From: an uncultured bacterium
GTDB lineage: Bacteria; Gemmatimonadota; Gemmatimonadetes; Longimicrobiales; RSA9
DNA length: 32,007 nt
Reading direction: 5' to 3'
Assembly: GCA_937995995.1 (NCBI GenBank)
Contig: CALKIP010000132.1
Coordinates: 1 to 32,007 of the forward strand
The notes under the pieces are model-generated. The model made no database searches and had not been told where the DNA came from. It was given only the letters and a program-made list of their open reading frames with translations. The number at the start of each line of letters is the position of its first letter. Position 1 is the first letter of the stretch. Shown piece by piece: positions 8,702 through 16,689 of the stretch. The translations under genes and the position numbers were made by a program.

Positions 8702-9331
8702 ATGTCGCTCGTCAATTATTCGACCCGGGAAATCACCTGCAAGATCGTCTACTACGGCCCCGGCCGCTCGGGAAAGACGACGAATCTGCAGCAAGTCCAC
8801 TCGAGGGTGCCCGACGGACGGAAGGGCCAACTCGTCTCGCTGGCGACGGAGACGGACCGGACGCTCTTCTTCGACTACCTGCCACTGGATCTGGGCACGA
8901 TCTCCGGCTTCGGCACGCGGCTGCAGCTCTACACGGTGCCCGGCCAGGTCTACTACAACGCCACGCGCAAGCTGGTGCTTCGCGGCGCGGACGGGGTGGT
9001 CTTCGTCGCCGACTCGCACAAGGACATGCTCGAGGAGAACATCGAGAGCCTGCGCAACCTCCAGGAGAACCTGCTGGAGGAGGGCTTCGACATTCGGGAG
9101 ATCCCGCTGGTGATTCAGTACAACAAGCGCGACCTTCCCGAAGCGCTTCCCGTCGAGGAGTTGGAGGATGTGCTGAACTTCCGCGGCGTGCCGTCCGGCG
9201 TGGCGACGGCGGTCACGGGCGAGGGCGTCTTCGACACGCTGCGCAGCATCAGCGGGCTCGTGCTTCAAAACCTCTCGCGCAGGTTCCAGCAGCCGGTGCG
9301 CGACGGATCCGGGAGTAGCGGGGGAAGATGA
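8702..9331 (+). CDS. mglA: MglA-type Ras-like GTPase
   Basis: A 209-residue small GTPase with the features of bacterial MglA. The P-loop GPGRSGKT is at 19-26. A conserved ATETDRTLFFD segment carries R53 and T54, corresponding to the intrinsic arginine finger of Myxococcus MglA. The switch II motif is TVPGQ, with T78 where Ras-like proteins have Asp, the hallmark of MglA. The base-specificity motif NKRD is at 141-144. MglA-GTP marks the leading pole in gliding or twitching bacteria and recruits motility machinery. The short C-terminal extension (QPVRDGSGSSGGR) is low complexity. Its position directly after three Roadblock genes matches the MglB-MglA pairing. The stop overlaps the next start (ATGA). 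Confidence 0.95.
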   Translation: MSLVNYSTREITCKIVYYGPGRSGKTTNLQQVHSRVPDGRKGQLVSLATETDRTLFFDYLPLDLGTISGFGTRLQLYTVPGQVYYNATRKLVLRGADGVVFVADSHKDMLEENIESLRNLQENLLEEGFDIREIPLVIQYNKRDLPEALPVEELEDVLNFRGVPSGVATAVTGEGVFDTLRSISGLVLQNLSRRFQQPVRDGSGSSGGR

Positions 9332-11307
9332 CTCCGGTCGAGCTGGATCCGCGCTTCACCTTCGACACCTTCGTCGTGGGTGCGGCGAATCGGTTGGCGA
9401 GTGCGGCGGCGCGCCGGGTGGCCGAGGCGCCGGGCGCGACGTACAACCCGCTCTTCATCTACAGCGCATCGGGGCTCGGCAAGACGCACCTGGCCACGGC
9501 GATCGGTCACCAGTCGCGAAAGGTCCAGGCGGACCTGCGTATCCTCTACGACACGCTCGAGCAGTTCATGGGCGATGTCATGGCGGCGATCGAGGCGGGT
9601 GAGCGCGACGCCTTCCGCAGCAGTCTCGGCGAAATCGGCCTCCTCATCCTGGACGACGTGCAGTTCCTGGCGGGGCGCCACCGCACGCAGGAGGAGCTCC
9701 TGCGCATCTGGGATGCGACGCTGGCGCGCGGCGGCCAGGTCGTGCTCACCAGCGACCGCCCGCCACAGGAGATCGACGGGCTGGACGAGCGCCTCCTCTC
9801 GCGCTTCTCCGGCGGACTCATCGTCGACATCGGCGCGCCGGACTACGAGACGCGCATCGCGATCGTGAACCGGAAGGCGGAGGAGCGGGGGCAGGCTCTC
9901 GCCGAAGGTGTCGGCGCCGCACTCGCCCGGACCGTCTTCGGCAGCGTCCGCGAACTGCAGGGCGCACTGAACCGGCTGCTGGCCGTCCAGGAGCTCGAGG
10001 GCCGTGTGGTCACGGTCGAGGACGTCGCCGAGATCCTGGGCGGCGAGGCAGGCGGAGGCGGCGGCGGCGAGTTCGAGAACTTCCTGGCCGAGATCGCCGA
10101 CACCGTGGAAGAGGTGGTGGATCGGACGGCGTCGGAGCGGCGTATCGCGAACGCGATCCTGCGCTGGGAGGGCGAAGGCTACCGGACCCGTCGTCTGGAG
10201 GCGGCACTCGAGGACACGCTCGAGGACGACGAGGTCGAGGCCGTGGTCCGCACCTTCGAAGCGGACGTCGAGCGGCTGCGCGAGATCGCCGGTGAGATCG
10301 CCGCGCTCGAGCCCGAGGCGCCCGAACGGGTGCGGCGCGACCTGCTGCGTGATCCGGACCGACTCGATGAGGCCGAAGCGCTGCTCGAGGAGGTACGCGA
10401 GCGGACTCGCCCGCTACGGCCGCCGCCGGAGGGCTTCTCCTTCGATCGGCTCTCGCTGCCGCCGGACCTCTTTGCCGTACGAGCGGCGATCGCCGCGGCG
10501 GAGCAGCCGGGCGAGCGTTACAACCCACTCTATATCCACGGGCCGGTCGGCTCGGGGAAGACAGCGCTCCTGGCCGCACTCGGCGAGCGGCTCGAGCGCG
10601 CCCGGCCGGACGCTCCGGTGGCGTACGTGGATGGCGCGGCGTTCGCCAACGAATTGATCCAGGCGCTCGAGCGCAACCGGGTGGAGGGGTGGCGGGCCCG
10701 CTACCGCCGCGCCGGGGCGCTCCTGCTCGACAACCTGGACGCCCTGGCCGGAACGGAGCGGGCGCAGGAGGAGCTGTTCCACCTCTTCGAGGCACTGCAC
10801 CGCTCCGGCGCGCAGCTCGCCTTTGCCGCCGTCCGTGCGCCGCACGAGTTGGACGGGATCGAGGAGCGGCTGCGTACCCGTTTGGAGAGCGGGTTGGTCG
10901 TGGAGCTTCCCGCGACGCGTGTCGATGACGTCGCGGGGAGCGAGGTGGACGGGGTCGGGGCAGTGCAGGACCAGCCCGGGGCCGAAACGGAGCCGACACA
11001 TTCGGAAGGCGAGTCGGAGCCGGCAGGTGCGGACGGCGAGTCGAAGCCCGGGGATGCCGAAGGCGAGGGTGACTCGGCGGTCAGGGAGCAGGGCGGAGAG
11101 GCGAAGGCGGCGGCGGGGGTCGCATCGCCTGCCTTGGACGAGGGGGCGCCGCAGCGGCCGGCCGCTACGGCCGCGACCGCAGCGGCTTCCGAGACCGGTG
11201 CGGCTGCGACGTCGAACGTTGGAACGGACCCGTGGTTCCTCAGCAGGGAGAAAGTGCTCTGGGATTGGCCGTACGTGCAGGATCGGCTGATCGAGGAGTG
11301 GGATTGA
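9328..11307 (+). CDS. Tandem DnaA-like AAA+ protein without DNA-binding domain
   Basis: A 659-residue protein with two DnaA/Hda-type AAA+ cores. Core 1 has Walker A SASGLGKT (K52), Walker B LLILDDVQFL (D109-D110), sensor 1 LTSDRPP, an arginine-finger segment LLSRFSGGL and a sensor-2 lid GSVRELQGALNRL. Core 2 has Walker A GPVGSGKT (K411), a degraded Walker B LLLDNLDAL (D468-N469), a lost sensor 1 (FAAVRAP), box VII RLRTRLESG and no lid. An acidic helical linker lies between them (about 255-365). A low-complexity tail ends in a distinct segment (WFLSREKVLWDWPYVQDRL). No DnaA domain IV helix-turn-helix is present, so it is not a replication initiator. It sits in an ATGA overlap with mglA, which points to a role with the GTPase module. 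The role is otherwise unknown. Confidence 0.88.
   Translation: MTPVELDPRFTFDTFVVGAANRLASAAARRVAEAPGATYNPLFIYSASGLGKTHLATAIGHQSRKVQADLRILYDTLEQFMGDVMAAIEAGERDAFRSSLGEIGLLILDDVQFLAGRHRTQEELLRIWDATLARGGQVVLTSDRPPQEIDGLDERLLSRFSGGLIVDIGAPDYETRIAIVNRKAEERGQALAEGVGAALARTVFGSVRELQGALNRLLAVQELEGRVVTVEDVAEILGGEAGGGGGGEFENFLAEIADTVEEVVDRTASERRIANAILRWEGEGYRTRRLEAALEDTLEDDEVEAVVRTFEADVERLREIAGEIAALEPEAPERVRRDLLRDPDRLDEAEALLEEVRERTRPLRPPPEGFSFDRLSLPPDLFAVRAAIAAAEQPGERYNPLYIHGPVGSGKTALLAALGERLERARPDAPVAYVDGAAFANELIQALERNRVEGWRARYRRAGALLLDNLDALAGTERAQEELFHLFEALHRSGAQLAFAAVRAPHELDGIEERLRTRLESGLVVELPATRVDDVAGSEVDGVGAVQDQPGAETEPTHSEGESEPAGADGESKPGDAEGEGDSAVREQGGEAKAAAGVASPALDEGAPQRPAATAATAAASETGAAATSNVGTDPWFLSREKVLWDWPYVQDRLIEEWD
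10990..11070 (+). repeat. Three-copy 27-bp in-frame minisatellite
   Basis: Three tandem 27-base units inside the tail of the tandem AAA+ gene (10990-11016, 11017-11043, 11044-11070) encode the nine-residue repeats EPTHSEGES, EPAGADGES and KPGDAEGEG. The units are diverged, so this is an older expansion. It lengthens the acidic, disordered linker between the second AAA+ core and the C-terminal tip. Confidence 0.7.
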
Positions 11308-11311
11308 GGCC

Positions 11312-12937
11312 GTGGCGATCAAGGGAAGTCTGAAGGAGGCCAGCCTCGCGGATGTCTGCCAGCTACTGGCCATGGGGCAGAAGACCGGGTGTCTGTCGGT
11401 GACCGACCGCTCCCGGTTCGGGCAGATCTATTTCGATCGCGGCCGGATCACTCACGCCACCATAGTGAACCGTCGTGACCGCCTGGGCGACATGCTGGTG
11501 CGCGATGGCGTTCTCCGCCACGAGGAACTGAGCCAGGTCGTCGAACAGCAGGCGTCGCAACCGGACCGGCGTCTGGGTGAACTGCTGATCGAGAGCGGAC
11601 TGCTGACCCGCGAGCAGCTCGAGGCCTACGTCCGCACGCAGGCCGAGGAGGCGGTCTACTCGCTCTTCACCTGGTCGAGCGGGAGTTTCTACTTCGAGGT
11701 CGACCAGAAGCCGGACGAGATCGAGATCCTCCTCTCGATCAACCCGGAGAGCCTGCTCCTCGAGGGCGCGCGCCGCGTCGACGAGTGGAGCCTGATCGAG
11801 AAGAAGATCCCGACGCTCGACTTGATCTTCCAGGTCGACTCCGACCGGCTGCGTACCGCCGAGGTCGAGCTCACGCCCGAACAGGAGCGGATCCTGCCGC
11901 TGCTCGACGGGAAGCGCACGGTCCAGGACCTGGCCGACCAGACCGGCCTGGGTGACTTCGAGGCGGGCAAGGCGCTCTACGGCCTGATTCAGGCCGGCTT
12001 CGCATATCGCGTGGGCCGCCGCGCCCTCGTCGAGGCCGCACGGGTACGGGATACGGATATCGAGGAGCACCGCAACCTCGGGATCGCGTTCTACCGGACG
12101 GGGCTCATGGATGATGCGGCCCGTGAGTTCCGCTTCGTCGTGGATTTGCGGCCGGGTGACGTCGTGTCCCGTGCGCACCTGGCGCTGATCGAGTTGCGTC
12201 GGGGCCGGGAAAAGGATGCCGTCCGCCTGCTTCAGCGGCTGGTCGACGATACGGGACCCAGCTTTGCGTCGTTCATGAATCTGGCGTACGCGCTGGAACG
12301 GCTCGACCGCGCCGAGGATGCGCGCCTCGTCCTCGACGAGGCGGAGAAGCTGCGTCCCCGTAACGCACTGGTCGCACTGGTGCGTGGGATCGTTTTGCTT
12401 CGATCCGGCGATGGCGATGGTGCCCGGGCCAGCTTCGCGGCGTACCGCGAGCGCCTGGGCGACGACGAGACGCCCTCGCCGCTCTACTACCATTACGCCG
12501 CGTTGGACGCCGCCGTGACCGGTCGGTTGGCCGATGCTGCCGAGATTCTGAAGGAGGGGCTGCAGCGGCACCCGTCGTCCGCGCCGCTCCTTCTGCTGAG
12601 TGGCGCGGTGGCCGAGCGCGGCAACCAGCTGGCCGATGCGGAGCGGGCGTACCGTCAGGCGGTGGAGGAGGACCCGTCGCTCGCCCAGGCACACAAGTGC
12701 CTCGGGGATCTGGCCTACCGTCAGAAGCTCTTCGACGATGCGCTCGAGCACTACGAGCGCGCGGCGCGCCTCGCGCCGGATCTGGGTGACGATCTCTACA
12801 CCAAGCTCGGCAACCTCCACTACAAGCAGAAGGACCGGGATCGAGCCTTCGAGTGCTGGCGGCGCGCCCTCGAGTTGAATCCGGGCAACCACGTGGCGCG
12901 CAACAATATCGAGGTGCTCTCCCATGCCCTCGCCTGA
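11312..12937 (+). CDS. PATAN (DUF4388) protein 2 with tandem MshEN motif and TPRs
   Basis: A 541-residue protein. Residues 1-56 open a PATAN/DUF4388 domain (KGSLKEASLADVCQLLAM, KTGCLSV, IYFDRGRITHA). Residues 57-80 and 87-110 are two 24-residue motifs that both fit the MshEN c-di-GMP-binding consensus RLG-x2-h2-x2-G-h2-x4-L-x3-h-x2-Q at every position, with a six-residue spacer. A winged-helix-like segment lies at about 190-245, and eight or so TPRs run from about 255 to the end. The start is a GTG at 11312, 4 bp after the AAA+ gene. Its N-terminus (VAIKGSLKE) aligns with the MAIEGPLQE of paralogue 1, which fixes it. The 3' end overlaps cheR by 14 bp. I infer a c-di-GMP-responsive adaptor or scaffold. 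Confidence 0.88.
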   Translation: MAIKGSLKEASLADVCQLLAMGQKTGCLSVTDRSRFGQIYFDRGRITHATIVNRRDRLGDMLVRDGVLRHEELSQVVEQQASQPDRRLGELLIESGLLTREQLEAYVRTQAEEAVYSLFTWSSGSFYFEVDQKPDEIEILLSINPESLLLEGARRVDEWSLIEKKIPTLDLIFQVDSDRLRTAEVELTPEQERILPLLDGKRTVQDLADQTGLGDFEAGKALYGLIQAGFAYRVGRRALVEAARVRDTDIEEHRNLGIAFYRTGLMDDAAREFRFVVDLRPGDVVSRAHLALIELRRGREKDAVRLLQRLVDDTGPSFASFMNLAYALERLDRAEDARLVLDEAEKLRPRNALVALVRGIVLLRSGDGDGARASFAAYRERLGDDETPSPLYYHYAALDAAVTGRLADAAEILKEGLQRHPSSAPLLLLSGAVAERGNQLADAERAYRQAVEEDPSLAQAHKCLGDLAYRQKLFDDALEHYERAARLAPDLGDDLYTKLGNLHYKQKDRDRAFECWRRALELNPGNHVARNNIEVLSHALA

Positions 12938-13868
12938 ACGGTTGGGAGGCGGCGTGGGTACATCGCGCGAAGCCGCGGCAGCTGCGCGAAGCGGTGGTCC
13001 GATCGGCCCGATCCTCGCCGGAGACCAGGCCTCGGCACTCGCGCGTGGCGAGCTGTCGGAGACGGATGCGCGCGAGCTCAAGGCGCTCAAGGCGCTCATC
13101 CAGGAGCGGTCCGGCTTCTTCTGCGATGGCTACAAGGAGAAGTGCCTGCGGCGGCGCCTGGCCGTGCGCATGCGTGCGCTGTCCTTGCACCGCTACGCCG
13201 ACTACGCCGCGCTCCTGGAGCGCGACCCCGCCGAGTACGAACGCTTCCTCTCCGTCGTCACGATCAACGTCAGCAAATTCTTCCGCAATTACGAAGTCTG
13301 GGAGCGGCTGCGGGCAGAGATCGTCCCGGAGCTCTTCGCGTTGGACGCACCCGAGATCCGGATCTGGAGCGCCGGCTGCGCCAGTGGAGAGGAGCCGTAC
13401 TCGGTGGCGATGCTGCTCCTCGAACATGCGCGTGCGCACCATCTGGAGGATCGGCTCCGACGCATGCGCATCCTGGCCACGGACATCGATCGTGGGATCC
13501 TGGAGTCGGCGCGGCGCGCCGAGTACCCGCAGATGGCACTCGACGAGACGCCGGCAACGGTGCGCGCTCGGTGGTTCCGGCCCGTCGGATCGCGCTACCG
13601 ACTCGCCGAGGAGGTCAAGCGGATGGTCGAATTTCGGCCGCTCGACCTGCTGACCGAAGAGTTGCCACACGGCCTGCACATGGCGCTGTGCCGCAACGTG
13701 ACGATCTACTTCGAGCGGGACGTGCAGGAGCTGCTGTTTCGTCGCCTGGGCGAAGCCCTGGAGCCGGGCGGAATTCTGGTCCTGGGCAAGGTGGAGACTC
13801 TTTTCGGCGCGGCCGCCCGGTCGTTCGTTCCGATCGCAAGTCGAGAAAGGATTTTCAGAAGAGCATGA
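12924..13868 (+). CDS. cheR: Chemoreceptor glutamate methyltransferase CheR
   Basis: A 314-residue CheR. A non-conserved Gly/Ala-rich leader (about 1-45) precedes the N-terminal helical domain (ELKALKALIQERSGFFCDGYK, then LRRRLAVRMRAL). The Rossmann methyltransferase domain has NVSKFFRN, the SAM-binding motif WSAGCASGEEPYS near residue 148, ATDID, and CRNVTIYF. CheR methylates receptor glutamates with S-adenosylmethionine in adaptation. There is no C-terminal TPR or receptor-docking pentapeptide domain. The start at ATG 12924 gives a 14-bp overlap with the PATAN gene. A later start would remove only the variable leader and is possible. The stop overlaps the cheD start (ATGA). Confidence 0.95.
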   Translation: MPSPERLGGGVGTSREAAAAARSGGPIGPILAGDQASALARGELSETDARELKALKALIQERSGFFCDGYKEKCLRRRLAVRMRALSLHRYADYAALLERDPAEYERFLSVVTINVSKFFRNYEVWERLRAEIVPELFALDAPEIRIWSAGCASGEEPYSVAMLLLEHARAHHLEDRLRRMRILATDIDRGILESARRAEYPQMALDETPATVRARWFRPVGSRYRLAEEVKRMVEFRPLDLLTEELPHGLHMALCRNVTIYFERDVQELLFRRLGEALEPGGILVLGKVETLFGAAARSFVPIASRERIFRRA

Positions 13869-14350
13869 TGGAGGGCGTAGTGCTGGTCCGGCCAGGAGAG
13901 GTCCGGACCGGAAAGGAGAAGGACGTGCTGGCGACGCTGGGCCTCGGATCGTGCGTGGCGGTGGCGCTGCACGACCCGGTCGAAAAGATCGGGGCACTCT
14001 GTCACGCGATGCTGCCGACGCCGATCCCGGGGCGGTCGGCCGAGCCGACGGGACGCTTCGCCTCGCTGGCCGTGCCCGCACTCGTGCAATCGGTGATCGA
14101 GGCGGGAGCGGACCGGGCCAGGCTCGAGGCGCGGGTGGTCGGCGGTGCGACGATGTTCGGGGCCCTGGCCGGCGATGCGGAGGCGATCGGGACACGCAAC
14201 GTCCGCGCGGCGCGGGCCGCGCTCGAGGCGCTCGACGTCCCGGTCCTCTCCGAGGACGTCGGCGGGACGTTCGGACGGTCCGTCTACTTCAACGTCGGCG
14301 ACGGCCAGATCGAGGTCCGTTCGGTACACCGGGGGATGAGAGTGCTGTGA
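13865..14350 (+). CDS. cheD: Receptor glutamine deamidase CheD
   Basis: A 161-residue CheD. The catalytic residues C30 (in GLGSCV), H47 (in LCHAMLP) and T24 keep exactly the spacing of the Thermotoga enzyme (Thr21, Cys27, His44). The family motifs RVVGGATMF and IGTRNV are also present. CheD deamidates receptor glutamines and in other systems exchanges between receptors and CheC, which is also encoded here. The ATG at 13865 overlaps the cheR stop (ATGA). A second ATG at 13868 is an equal alternative. The frame is open much further upstream inside cheR, but the conserved domain begins only here. The stop shares one base with the cheB start (TGATG). Confidence 0.95.
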   Translation: MMEGVVLVRPGEVRTGKEKDVLATLGLGSCVAVALHDPVEKIGALCHAMLPTPIPGRSAEPTGRFASLAVPALVQSVIEAGADRARLEARVVGGATMFGALAGDAEAIGTRNVRAARAALEALDVPVLSEDVGGTFGRSVYFNVGDGQIEVRSVHRGMRVL

Positions 14351-15444
14351 TGGAGCGTGGCGGGGTCGACCGACGGCCGGGCGTCCTCGTCGTCGAGGAC
14401 AGCCGGCTCGTGCGGATGCGGATCGTCGAGCTGATCGAGGCGTCGGGCGAGTTTCGCGTGGTGGGCGAAGCCGCGACCGGTTACGAGGCGATTCGCCAGG
14501 TCCACGAGCTGGATCCCGACGTGGTCACGCTCGACCTGGAGATGCCCGATCTGGGAGGGCTGGACACGCTCGGCTACATCATGAGCGAGGTCCCACGGCC
14601 GGTCATCATCCTCTCCGCACACGCGGGTGACGCCGAGACGACGATGCAGGCGCTCGACTACGGCGCGGTCGACTTCGTACCGAAACCGGACGGCTCGGAG
14701 GCCGGCGTCGGAGAGCAGCTCCAGGCCCGCCTCCTCCATGCGCTGCGCGCCGCGACGCTCGCCCGGCTATCCAACCTGCCGCTGCGCCTGCCCGCGTCGC
14801 GTCGGCATCGTCGTCGCATTGCGCCCGGCTCCGAACGCACGAGTACGGCGTCCGTCGCCGTCGTGATCGCGGCGTCCAGTGGAGGGCCAAGGGCACTGGC
14901 CGAGCTGATCCCGCGCCTGCCGGAAGGACTGGCCGCCGCCGTGCTCGTCGTGCAGCACATGCCGCCCGGCTTCACGAACTCGCTCGCGAAGCGACTGGAT
15001 GCGTCGAGCAAGCTCCCGGTCGCCGAGGCCGTCCACGATGAACCGATTCGCACCGGTCACGTGTATCTGGCACAGGGCGGACGCCACATGCGGGTCCGCC
15101 GCAGCGGTTCGGAGCTCCTGCTCACCCTCGGCGACGATCGGCCGGTGTGGGGAGTGCGCCCCGCGGCCGACCCGCTCTTCGCCTCCGTGGCGAGCCACTT
15201 CGGGCCGAGCTGCGTCGGCGTGGTCCTGACGGGGATGGGACGCGACGGCGCCGAAGGTCTGCGCGTCCTCAGTGCCGTGGGCGCCGCGACGATCGCACAG
15301 GACGCCGAAACCTCCGTGATCTACGGCATGCCGAAAGCCGCCGCACCGTATGCCCAGAACGTGCTTCCACTCCAAAGGATCGCCCGAGCGATCACGCAGC
15401 GGGTGGAGGCGATCGCCGGCCAGCCACATGGCTGGAGTGGTTGA
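14350..15444 (+). CDS. cheB: Chemotaxis methylesterase/response regulator CheB
   Basis: A 364-residue CheB with a receiver domain (acidic residues E16-D17, phospho-acceptor D62 in LDLEMPDLGG, lysine in VPKP) followed by an Arg-rich linker (about 150-170) and the methylesterase domain. The catalytic triad is S177 (AASSGGP), H203 (QHMPPGF) and D299 (GMGRDGAEG). Its spacings of 26 and 96 residues equal those of E. coli CheB (S164, H190, D286). CheB removes receptor methyl groups after phosphorylation by CheA. The ATG at 14350 shares a base with the cheD stop. The last 17 bases overlap the next gene. Confidence 0.96.
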   Translation: MERGGVDRRPGVLVVEDSRLVRMRIVELIEASGEFRVVGEAATGYEAIRQVHELDPDVVTLDLEMPDLGGLDTLGYIMSEVPRPVIILSAHAGDAETTMQALDYGAVDFVPKPDGSEAGVGEQLQARLLHALRAATLARLSNLPLRLPASRRHRRRIAPGSERTSTASVAVVIAASSGGPRALAELIPRLPEGLAAAVLVVQHMPPGFTNSLAKRLDASSKLPVAEAVHDEPIRTGHVYLAQGGRHMRVRRSGSELLLTLGDDRPVWGVRPAADPLFASVASHFGPSCVGVVLTGMGRDGAEGLRVLSAVGAATIAQDAETSVIYGMPKAAAPYAQNVLPLQRIARAITQRVEAIAGQPHGWSG

Positions 15445-16441
15445 CGTCGCGCTCCGCATCATTTTCGCGCTCCTCGTCATCCCGATCGCCGCGGCGCCGG
15501 GACGGGCACAGGCACCCGATACGGTCACGGTGGGTCCGCTCATCGGCGTCCACTGGGACGGCGGCGGCGTCCTCGCCGAACGCGTCATGGAACGGGCCCT
15601 CGCGCTGCCACCCCTGCCCGCACTTCCCTCGGGCCTTTTCACGCCGGAGTGGCCCATTTTCGTCTACTTCGCGCCCGATGCCGAACGGTTCGACTCGCTG
15701 ACCGGCGGACTCGCACCCGAATGGGGTGCGGGGATCGCGATCCCCGCCCGGGACATGATCGTGCTCCCCGCCTACGCATCCGACCGCGGCTCGCCGCTCG
15801 ATCTCGTACAGACGCTGCGACACGAGATCGCCCACATCGCGCTCCACCGCTACCTCGCGCCCGCCCGGCCGCCCCGCTGGTTCGACGAAGGGTACGCCCG
15901 AATCGCCGCCGGCGAATGGGACCTCGAGGCCGCCTGGCAGCTCCGCCTGGCCTTCGCCACCGGGAACGCGCCGCACCTCGATTCTCTGGATCTCGGCTGG
16001 CCGCGAGGACGCCACGACGCGCGCATCGCCTATCTTCTCTCATCGACGGCGGTGGCCTACCTCCTCGACCGCGGTGGCGAGCGTGCCCTCGCCATTTTCC
16101 TCGAGCGCTGGAGGGAGACACGCTCGATCGAGGTCGCCATGCGCCGCACCTACGGCCTCACACTCGGGCAGTTCGAGGAGGATTGGCGCGAAGAAGTGCG
16201 TGACCGGTACGGCTGGGCCTATTTCCTGGCCAATACGCTCATCTTCTGGTTCTTCGGCGGTTTGCTCCTCCTCATCCTCTACATACGGCGCCGGCGCAGG
16301 AACCGGGAACGGCTCGAAGCGCTCCGTGCCAGTGAGCCGCCCGACTCCCCGGCCTACTGGTTGGGTGAGGAATCGGGGGAGGGGACGGAGCCACCGCCTA
16401 CACCACCGAATCCGCCGTCGGACACGCGCCCCACGCCTTGA
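15428..16441 (+). CDS. Membrane-anchored gluzincin-type (HExxH) putative peptidase
   Basis: A 337-residue protein with an N-terminal signal sequence or anchor (hydrophobic about 8-24, possible cleavage after GRAQA). A peptidase-MA-like extracytoplasmic domain has zinc ligands H132 and H136 with the catalytic Glu in HEIAH, and a likely third ligand E154 in WFDEGYA, as in gluzincins. A C-terminal transmembrane helix (about 263-286) is followed by an Arg-rich stop-transfer run and a Pro-rich cytoplasmic tail. The start ATG at 15428 overlaps cheB by 17 bp, so it is probably co-translated with the operon although it is not a known Che component. The substrate is unknown. It could process a surface or pilus protein, or be a simple passenger. 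Confidence 0.85.
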   Translation: MAGVVDVALRIIFALLVIPIAAAPGRAQAPDTVTVGPLIGVHWDGGGVLAERVMERALALPPLPALPSGLFTPEWPIFVYFAPDAERFDSLTGGLAPEWGAGIAIPARDMIVLPAYASDRGSPLDLVQTLRHEIAHIALHRYLAPARPPRWFDEGYARIAAGEWDLEAAWQLRLAFATGNAPHLDSLDLGWPRGRHDARIAYLLSSTAVAYLLDRGGERALAIFLERWRETRSIEVAMRRTYGLTLGQFEEDWREEVRDRYGWAYFLANTLIFWFFGGLLLLILYIRRRRRNRERLEALRASEPPDSPAYWLGEESGEGTEPPPTPPNPPSDTRPTP

Positions 16442-16465
16442 CCCGGCGCGCTACTCTTGTAGATT
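16438..16465 (+). promoter_or_regulatory. Sigma70-type promoter, leaderless configuration
   Basis: A -35 TTGACC (16438-16443) is separated by 16 bases from a -10 TAGATT (16460-16465). The expected transcript start, about 16472-16475, coincides with the ATG of the small membrane protein, and no Shine-Dalgarno is visible, so the message would be leaderless. The -35 box contains the stop codon of the preceding gene. This separates the small-protein/tRNA unit from the Che operon. Confidence 0.5.
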
Positions 16466-16474
16466 TCATGTTCT

Positions 16475-16681
16475 ATGAGTAAGCGAACTTCGAAGACCAG
16501 CGCCACGACACCGGCGGGAGCCGCGCTTCGCTTCACGAAGGTGAACGCGATCTTCCTTTCGGCCGGCGTCGCGTCCGTCGCCGCGGGCTACGCCCTGCTC
16601 GCACGCGGCTCGACGGTCGCTGCACCGCTTCTGCTCGTGCTGGGCTACGCGGTTCTCGTCCCGATCGGCATCATCAAGTAG
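16475..16681 (+). CDS. Small two-helix membrane protein (68 aa)
   Basis: A 68-residue protein with a basic, Thr-rich N-terminus (about 1-22) and two hydrophobic helices (about 25-43 and 48-66) joined by a short RGST turn, ending GIIK. In length and layout it resembles DUF3098-like small membrane proteins, but I cannot assign it. It starts about where the promoter at 16438-16465 should initiate, and its stop lies only 8 bp before tRNA-Val, so both probably share one primary transcript. Its function is unknown. The coding call rests on the clear membrane pattern, the position of the promoter and codon usage like its neighbours. Confidence 0.72.
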   Translation: MSKRTSKTSATTPAGAALRFTKVNAIFLSAGVASVAAGYALLARGSTVAAPLLLVLGYAVLVPIGIIK

Positions 16682-16689
16682 GCCAAGTA

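Noticed and set aside
9328..11307. Call as replication initiator DnaA with a nearby origin
   Set aside because: No domain IV, two AAA+ cores, and no cluster of TTATCCACA-type boxes was seen nearby.
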